NCBI GenBank assembly: GCA_012295275.1
Contig: CM022678.1
Span: 2,633,781 to 2,646,280 of the forward strand
Length of the DNA: 12,500 nucleotides
Source: Chrysomallon squamiferum
Lineage: Eukaryota > Mollusca > Gastropoda > Neomphalida > Peltospiridae
Direction of reading: 5' to 3'
Made by a program: the position numbers and the translations under genes. Numbering within the stretch: position 1 is the stretch's first letter; the number at the start of each line of letters is the position of its first letter. A model generated the notes under the pieces. That model had not been told where the DNA came from. It saw only the letters and a list, made by a program, of their open reading frames with translations, and did no database searches. Of the stretch, positions 6,061-12,500 are shown piece by piece.

Positions 6061-7246
6061 CTTTTGTTCTCTTCCTTTTTATTTTTTTTATTTTTAGTCT
6101 TTATAAAGTATCTTATTATTGTTATTTTAAAACTATTACTTAATTTTTAATTATTTTATATATATATATATATTTATATACAAATAAAAAAAATCAACTA
6201 AAAATCAAAAATGAAATATCTTCCGAACAAATTGTGGTTCAGTTTTAATTAGAACAATTCATGTTTTGTGACACAAAAAGCAGCACTGAAACAAAAATAA
6301 TTATACAAATATCTTATTTAAAATGAAAATGTTATTTTAATAGTGAGTGTTTTTTTAATTTCACTTACAATATTTATTCACGATTGTTTTCATTTTAGTG
6401 TTTTTATTTGAAGTGAAGAATAATGTACATCGAAAATATTTTAAAAATTTATTATTATTATTATTATTTATTTTTTATTATTGTTATATATATAGTAATA
6501 ATAAAAAAAAGATGTAGTAACAATAAATTACTTTTTTTTTATTTATCAATTTATTATTATTATTATTGTTTGTTCTTTTTTTAATTTTCTTTTTATTGTT
6601 AATAGGCAAAATAAACTTAATGAAGCCCACCGTTTTTTTACAGATTTCACTGCCATTATTATCTCAAACAAAACCTGAAATCACGAGATGAAAATTAATA
6701 AAATATTTTTTAGAACGATAGAGCAAAAAAAAAATTATGACAACTTTTTAGAATAAATAGATGATAATTTTTGAAAAGAACAAATAAAAAAAAATTTTTG
6801 AATAAATAAATAATTATTTTTGAGAAAAAAAAAGAAAGTTGTAATTTAAAGTTTAAACAATCATGTTATAAATGAATATAATTATAGCTAAAATGTTTTA
6901 AATTTCTTCGTTAGCTAAAATAATAATTGTTTTATGTTATTATATCTTTTTTCATCAGTTACGTTTTGAAATAATAAAATGTAAATAATTAAAAAAAAAA
7001 ATGTTCTTAATTTATGCTTTATTTCCTTTCTTTTTTTATATATTTTATTTAGTAGAGTCAAGTAAAACTTCAAAAGTACTTAAGATTTTTTTATTATTTT
7101 TTTTTTGCTATTAATTTTTCTGTTTCTATTGTTTATTATGTTTTTCTACAAAGTGTGTTTTATAGAAATAAAATATTTTTTCTTTCTGTAAAAGCTCTAA
7201 CCATTTGTTGTATCTTTTATGTCAGCTGAGATTTTGTACTAGTTTT
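6061..7246. other. AT-rich non-coding stretch
   Basis: No gene seen. It includes a (TA)n tract at about 6157-6173, TTA runs at 6450-6480 and 6551-6567, and many A and T runs. Confidence 0.7.
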
Positions 7247-7252
7247 AATAAA
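7247..7252 (+). terminator. Candidate poly(A) signal AATAAA
   Basis: The context gttttaataaagattttta followed by ttcatttagattcgagttttg resembles a real mRNA 3' end: an AATAAA hexamer, a likely cleavage zone 10-25 bases on, then a T/G-rich element near 7271-7302. It would give a 3' UTR of about 3.7 kb for the syndecan-like gene. Confidence 0.4.
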
Positions 7253-8984
7253 GATTTTTATTTCATTTAGATTCGAGTTTTGAATCATTTAACCCGTTGT
7301 AAACGAAAAGTTATTTTTTCACAGCTTTTTTCATTTGCTCAGCTCCATCTGTATTATTAATTAATTTAATTTAAAAATTAATAAAAACTCAAAAATATAT
7401 CTCAAAACTCTATAAGTTCATGTTTAGCTATCTTACATGTTTTCTTTTTGTCTCAAATATTTTAAGACTGTGAAGTTTTAGCCTTTCACATAAAGCCAAG
7501 AAAAAAAAAAAAATATATAAAAAAAATTCTAAAATAGTTTTGATATTAATATAATTTGAGAATACCAACCCTTTGAAGTCTTAAATTAATTTCATTCTAG
7601 TGTGCAGATCTACAAATTTCCAATTTGTTGTTATTTTGAGTATTTTGTAGATGATGCAAGTTTGGTTTTTAAATGCTTTTCACATTTGAAATCTACTCTG
7701 TGAATCATCTTCCATCAATACCAGTATGTGACTTTAATGATCATGTTTTTCACAAATAAAAATTCAATTTTGGTGATAGAAAATGAATAATTATGATCTT
7801 CGTTTTTGTATTATTTTTAAATTATAAATAAATTTTACTGAATTATGGATGTCATTGTTGCAGTGCATTATGAAAACATCAGCTCTAGAAAATGAGTAAT
7901 TAATATTGTTTTTGTTTTTATTATAAATAAAACATTAAAAATTCAGTTGTTCATTAAAAAAAAAAAGAAATTATGGTTTTCCTGAAAATGAATAATTCAT
8001 TGTATTTTAAAAATTATAAATAAAATAATAAAGATTGGTGTTTTGTGACTTAAGAAAAATAAAAAACTTAAATAAAACAACATTTTACTTTTGTGACAGG
8101 TGGAAAATATAAAGCATCAGTAGGAATTTTTTTTTTGAAAAACAACAATAATGAACAAAAATTTTAACTTGCAGAAAACCTTGACTACTTTGAATTTCTG
8201 CCATTTTTCATTTTCTTTTTCACATTTCATAAACCATCTACAATCATCTGCTATTAAAAATGTTGGTTACTACAAATTCGACCTGTGTATAAATTATCTT
8301 GGAGAGTATTTTAAACATTCTTTAACCATATTTAATTTAAGACTAAATATTTGTATTTATTCATTAAATCAAATCATTTTTCTATAAATTCAAAAAAAAA
8401 AAAAAAAAAAAATTCATTAAATTTTATTCTTGGGGAAACAAAAATGTAAGGAATTTTGATTAGAAAATTAAAAACATTTTTTCAAAAACATCTCTTGAAC
8501 TTAATATCAGAGATGTGTTTTATTTTATTTTTTTAAACATTTTTTTTTTGGGGGGGGGGTATCATTTTTATGGCTTCGTGCTGCTTAATGGGTCATATAG
8601 AAAGATTTTCTTTTCCCTGAATTTTTTTTTTTTTCTTGTATAATATTTAAAAATATTGAAAATTGTTATTTTTATAACTGAAGTTTGGTCGTAAGTGTGT
8701 TAGATTTTGTGTACATTGTGAATCGGTAGAAACAATTTAGAAAAGTCTTGTAGCTAATAAGCTTTTTGTGTCTTTCGTCTACTATATATATATATATATA
8801 TATATAAGTAGGAAGTGATTATTCTCGAGTAGCATTTAGAAAGTTCGTACAGCTTATAGATGGTTTATTCCTAGTATATTTGCACAAAATGGCATTATAT
8901 TTAATTTTTGAATTTAATTTTTAAAATTAATTTCCACAGATAACTGTCATAGTGAAGGTTTTATACATCAACATAACAAGCTAC
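7253..8984. other. AT-rich non-coding stretch
   Basis: No gene seen. Landmarks are a 21-base A run at 8392-8412, a T run followed by ten G at 8550-8559, and an (AT)n tract at about 8783-8806. The open frame at 8151-8387 has AT-driven composition and no recognisable domain. Confidence 0.7.
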
Positions 8985-9155
8985 AATCAGTTACATACAT
9001 GGTACATTTTGTACATCATTTTACAGTGGTTACATTTTGGTTACACTGTTACCATTCATTTACATTGTTTACATTGTGGTTACATATTGGTTACATTGCT
9101 ATCATTTATTAACGGTTACATTTTATAACTGTTATTCATTTGGTTACATTGTACA
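8985..9155. repeat. GGTTACAT minisatellite
   Basis: Variants of GGTTACATT or TTTACATTG recur irregularly, near 8989, 9028, 9039, 9060, 9068, 9078, 9089, 9114 and 9142, with degenerate ones (ggtacat, gtacatc) at the left. Steps are about 8-28 bp, so it is a decayed short tandem repeat. It grades into a (TTTA)n tract at 9165-9200. Confidence 0.75.
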
Positions 9156-9325
9156 ATTTGTAAACATTATTTATTTATTTATTTATATATTTATTTATTT
9201 TATTCTATTTTCTTATTTATTTTTTTGTTGTTTTTTTCCAATTACACTGATCACATCAAAATAAAATAATTAAAATTGTTTGTTTCTCAATTAACTTTTG
9301 TGATATGTAAATTTTTATTGTTGGG

Positions 9326-9378
<53 letters not shown>

Positions 9379-10810
9379 GTACAGCAGTAATATCTGCAAT
9401 TTGTATTTTTCTGCATTACAACATATTTGTCAGTTAACATGGGAATTTAACAGTTCCACATCACTGTGCATTTTGAATTTTATATTCTAAGCAAAAAAAA
9501 AAAAAAAAAAAAAATGTTCTTCAGTGGGGGGGATAAGATAGGGGAGGGAGTAATAAGAACTTTTTATAGGGTCTTCCATCTCATTAACTGACCATAATAT
9601 ATCAAATAATGCAAAAATAATGAAGAATAAATAAATATGAGATTTTTTTTTTTTTTTGTTTTTGTATGGCTATGATTAAAAAATTAGGATTGCAAAATAC
9701 TGCGGAAAGAATTTCTAGGTGTGTTATGTGTATGCAGTTGTAAAACAGTTCCATATTGTAATGTTGTATTTACTCTGTGTTTTTTGTCTTCTTCTTATTT
9801 TTTTATTTGTTATTTTTATTTCTGTTACTAACTAAAATGATCACTGGCTGTAATGATGTTAGTCTGTTTGTTTCTTTGTTAGCAATACCAAAAGTGACGG
9901 TTTTCCAGATAGTATAGGCCAGTTTTTGATGTATGTATGTATGGTCTTTTGGGAGAATTTTATCATTATTATTATTATTATTGTTTTTTTATTATTATAA
10001 TTATTACTTTTATTATGTTTATTATTATTATTATTATTATTATTATTTTATTACTTTTATTATGTTTATTATTATTATTATTATAATTATTACTTTTATT
10101 ACTTTTATTATTATTATTATAGTAAGAATTAGTTGTCTTGTAAAGATTTCTTATTGTTTTCATTTATTTGTTTTGTTGTTATTGTTATTATTATTCAGCA
10201 TTATTCTTGGAATATTTTAGACAGCTTTTTGAATTAAATTTTTGACAAACATTTTTTTTTGTGTTTTTTTTTTTTTTTGTTTTTTAAAATCATTTATACC
10301 CAAACATATTTTGTAAATAGTTTGAAATGTACTTTGAAATTAATTTTTAACACATGAAAGGTTTGTTAATGTGTAGATTTATTTTGTGGTTATGTCGAAC
10401 AATTTTACTTATGTGTTTGTGGTAAAGAGTAAAACACTGAAAATTTGCATTATTGTATATGCCTTTTCATTCATCATTATGTAAAAAATATTAATTAAAA
10501 AAAAAAATAAAAATGTTTGGAAAAAATAATATGTTGTGTGTAATCAATGATGAATATAAATAGATCTTAGTCAGCCATTTTTATTTATTGTTTTGGGATA
10601 ATATTTATATTCATGACAAGGAAACAAAAATATACACTATAAATAATTATAAATAAAAATTATATATTTAAATTTGATTATTAAAATAAAAAAATGTTAT
10701 AGGTTATATTTATTGTTTCTGGTTAGTCTAATTATTATTCATATCATTTAAATGAACTGTTTCTAGGAAGAATTTGTTAACAATGTGTTTCCTTTACAAT
10801 TTATGTTGTC
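9156..10810. repeat. AT-rich non-coding stretch with TTA and TTTA microsatellites
   Basis: No gene seen. It holds (TTTA)n at about 9165-9200, pure (ATT)n at about 9328-9378, a 22-base A run at 9493-9514, and a G-rich patch with two GATA cores at 9525-9550. Interrupted TTA/TTTTA repeats fill about 9961-10120, where unit blocks such as ttattacttttattatgttt are themselves duplicated. Confidence 0.8.
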
Positions 10811-10815
10811 TCTTG

Positions 10816-10890
10816 CGATTGGTTACTTTTATTATTACTACTCTTACAAATGACCAATCAGAATATATAAAAATCTGCAAATGTGATTGG
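10816..10890. promoter_or_regulatory. CCAAT/TATA cluster
   Basis: GATTGG at 10817-10822 and 10885-10890 flank CCAATCAG at 10854-10861 on the opposite orientation. TATATAAA follows immediately at 10864-10871. The arrangement resembles a small promoter, and the CCAATCAG core is the reverse complement of the core in the 4119-4465 array. No gene is visible on either side, so function is speculative. Confidence 0.25.
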
Positions 10891-11235
10891 ATGATTGTAA
10901 TTGACAATACACTGGGTCTAAAATCTGAATAAATACAGGAAATAAAACAAAAAGAATTTTTGGAAAATATCGAAATAAAAAATATTCAGGTAAAAGAACA
11001 AAAAAAAAAATTAAAAAAAAAAAAATCCTTTTTGAAAATCCTATTTTCATCATCTATGTCATTACATATATTTTATTTTAGTTATTATTATTATTATATA
11101 TATATATATTTTTTTAGTTTCATCAAAATTTACTTCAGGCCAGTTTTAAATTTTGATAAATTTGTCAGTAAAAATTCTGAGAGGAAATAAATATTTTATG
11201 AGTAAAAACTGAGATGTGAGATGTAATTACAGTTA
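10891..11235. other. AT-rich non-coding stretch
   Basis: No gene seen; A runs at 11000-11026 and a TTA then (TA)n tract at 11083-11110. Confidence 0.65.
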
Positions 11236-11252
11236 ACACAGATTTCACATAA

Positions 11253-11275
11253 GACAGTGTGTCAAATACACTGTC
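11253..11275 (+). other. Perfect 8-bp stem-loop
   Basis: GACAGTGT (11253-11260) and ACACTGTC (11268-11275) are exact reverse complements around a 7-base loop, gtcaaat. The stem has four G/C pairs, unusual in this AT-rich stretch. Weaker complementary pairs lie outside it (agatttc near 11241 with gaaatct near 11331; ttctgtg near 11291 with cacagaa near 11328). If it lies in the 3' UTR it could be a structured RNA element. Confidence 0.5.
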
Positions 11276-11824
11276 ATTCTAATATAGGACTTCTGTGCAT
11301 TAATCTTGAATCTGTGCACAAAAAGAACACAGAAATCTACACAACAGTTAAATAACAATAATATTAACATCTAATATATAAATTTAAAAAAAGAAAAAAA
11401 AAATAACTTAATTATAATATCCAAAATTTTAATGTTTCTTAGTTTTAAATAAATATATAAATAAATAAATAAATAAATAAATAATAATAATAATGATGAT
11501 GATGATGATGATAATTTAACATGAGCATTCATTACAAAAATTAATTTAATTGAATTTTATTCATGACTAATTTTGATAAATTTTGATAAATTTATTAATG
11601 TAACTTTCCTAAGATGAACAAACATAAACATTCTTTAATTAAAAGTTTGTTATTTCTAAGATTATAAAAATGTATTAATTATAAATTTGTTAAAACGAAC
11701 ATTCATTAAAAAGTTAATTAATTGTAAGTTAAGATGAATATTTATTATAAATTAATTATGATTTGTTGTCTGTGTTTGTATCTGTCTAGTAACCTTCACT
11801 CTGTAAAACTTGTCATGTTGAAGA
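11276..11824. repeat. AT-rich stretch with AAAT and ATG microsatellites
   Basis: No gene seen. (AAAT)n lies at about 11447-11483, followed by (AAT)n and (GAT)n to about 11512. Short direct repeats ttttgataaa occur near 11572 and 11581, and several related units (acgaacattcattaa, atgaatatttattata) lie between 11600 and 11760. Confidence 0.65.
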
Positions 11825-11830
11825 ATTAAA
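11825..11830 (+). terminator. Candidate distal poly(A) signal ATTAAA
   Basis: The common variant hexamer in gaagaattaaagttttttg follows a less AT-rich stretch and precedes an A run and the T/G-rich tgttttaggtgtttttt. This order fits a cleavage site near 11840-11850. Use by the syndecan-like gene would mean a 3' UTR of about 8.3 kb. Confidence 0.35.
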
Positions 11831-12154
11831 GTTTTTTGTACAAAAAAAAATAGCATTGTTTTAGGTGTTTTTTATTTTATAATTTTTTTAAATTATTATT
11901 TAAAAAAAAACCCAAATAATTATTAACTGTTATTATCTACGAAGATTTGTAACCAAAAATAAAAATAAACAGGTTAAAACAAAAAAAAAAAAGAAAGAAA
12001 GAAAAGAAGAAACAAAAAGAAATTAAAGAATGATAAAAGCAAATAAAATATTATTATTACAGTATGTCTATTATATTACTTTTTATCAATTATCAAGATT
12101 TGCTTTAAAAAATTTAACAAAAAAAAGAAGAAAAAAGGTAATAAAATAATAATA
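11831..12154. other. AT-rich non-coding stretch
   Basis: No gene seen; A runs and A/G-rich sequence at 11980-12030, plain AT-rich sequence elsewhere. Confidence 0.65.
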
Positions 12155-12155
12155 A

Positions 12156-12186
<31 letters not shown>

Positions 12187-12189
12187 AAG

Positions 12190-12266
<77 letters not shown>
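12155..12266. repeat. Compound AAT-AAG-AAC microsatellite
   Basis: A short AAT run near 12145-12157 passes into (AAG)n, about 11 units to 12190. That switches without a break to (AAC)n, about 26 units to 12266. The three blocks keep one triplet register and differ only in the third base, pointing to expansion of point-mutated units. Confidence 0.93.
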
Positions 12267-12329
12267 AAATTAAAAAATTAAAAATCTTTTAAAAACACAA
12301 ACGTAACTGTTATTTATTACTGTTCTCTC

Positions 12330-12500
12330 AGACGCCATCCAGATATTTCAGGTGGAATATTATAAACAACTGCTTAGTTTTATTTTTTAAATCTTGTTAT
12401 CTCCTCCTGCTAGCAGAATGACCTGCAGAGGGCGACCATGTGATCAACTCCACAAACCACACCATGAGCTTCAGCTGGTAATGAAACCTGTGAAAATAAA
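12330..12500 (+). other. Higher-complexity island with an exon-like segment at the right edge
   Basis: After more than 6 kb of AT-rich repeats the composition becomes balanced here. An acceptor-like ctcctcctgctagcag ends at 12416 and a donor-like gtaatg starts at 12478. The 61 bases between them contain an ATG at 12418 followed by 20 open codons. The bases CCTGCAGAGGGC at 12422-12433 differ at one position from the CTCF core CCASYAGRKGGC. It may be an exon of a neighbouring gene or non-coding RNA, an insulator-like site, or a short interspersed repeat; nothing decides between these. Confidence 0.3.

Noticed and set aside
5853-6143. Open frame of 96 codons over the GC-richer island
   Set aside because: It starts in a T run, ends in AT-rich sequence, and shows no domain or splice-site support.
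8550-8559. Ten-base G run as a G-quadruplex
   Set aside because: Only one G tract is present locally; the four tracts needed for an intramolecular quadruplex are absent.
5497-9514. Poly(A) runs at 5497, 8392 and 9493 as tails of retroposed elements
   Set aside because: No recognisable element body or target-site duplication is seen next to them; A and T runs are general in this sequence.
4676-10319. Pumilio-type TGTAAATA elements at 4676, 6980 and 10312
   Set aside because: A few copies are expected by chance over about 9 kb of such AT-rich sequence, so they are not evidence of regulation.

Overview
The window is animal (eukaryotic) nuclear DNA, very AT-rich and loaded with simple repeats. 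It holds the 3' part, possibly all, of one plus-strand intron-containing gene in about the first 3.6 kb, followed by about 8.9 kb with no recognisable gene. Short introns with GT...AG ends, abundant TTA/AAT, CT, AAC and AAAT microsatellites and the protein family suggest an invertebrate. A lophotrochozoan such as a mollusc is my guess, not a demonstration.

The gene can be assembled from six phase-compatible exons: 56-286, 891-1091, 1550-1644, 2029-2113, 2650-2748 and 3400-3569. Exons 1 and 2 each encode one complete six-cysteine thyroglobulin type-1 (Tg1) domain. Exons 3-5 encode a short, charged, Thr/Lys-rich stalk with a lysine/arginine cluster and N-glycosylation sequons. Exon 6 encodes one transmembrane helix with a GxxxG motif and a textbook syndecan cytoplasmic tail: C1 RMRKKDEGSY, a variable region, and C-terminal EFYA. 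The predicted product is therefore a syndecan whose ectodomain carries two Tg1 modules. I do not know this architecture as a standard syndecan form. No Ser-Gly glycosaminoglycan attachment site is visible outside the Tg1 folds. Either such sites lie in exons upstream of the window, or this is a syndecan without heparan sulfate. An in-frame ATG at position 4 could supply a signal peptide, but positions about 29-55 also look like a normal branch point, pyrimidine tract and splice acceptor.

Introns: intron 1 (287-890) is nearly all TTA/TCA repeat, with internal duplications of about 70 and 135 bp. Intron 2 (1092-1549) ends in a TTA tract. Intron 3 (1645-2028) contains an eight-unit UG-rich minisatellite that runs straight into the next acceptor. 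Intron 4 (2114-2649) has CT, AAT, AAC and AAAT tracts. Intron 5 (2749-3399) has TTA and AAAAT tracts.

Downstream of the stop codon (3570-12500) are candidate poly(A) signals at 4680, 7247 and 11825, compatible with a very long 3' UTR with alternative ends. Embedded structures include a nine-unit array of about 40 bp repeats with inverted CCAAT boxes (4119-4465), a GC-richer island with nuclear-receptor-like half-sites (5915-6060), a GGTTACAT minisatellite (8985-9155), a CCAAT/TATA cluster (10816-10890), a perfect small hairpin (11253-11275), an AAG-to-AAC compound microsatellite (12155-12266) and an exon-like, higher-complexity island at the right edge (12330-12500).
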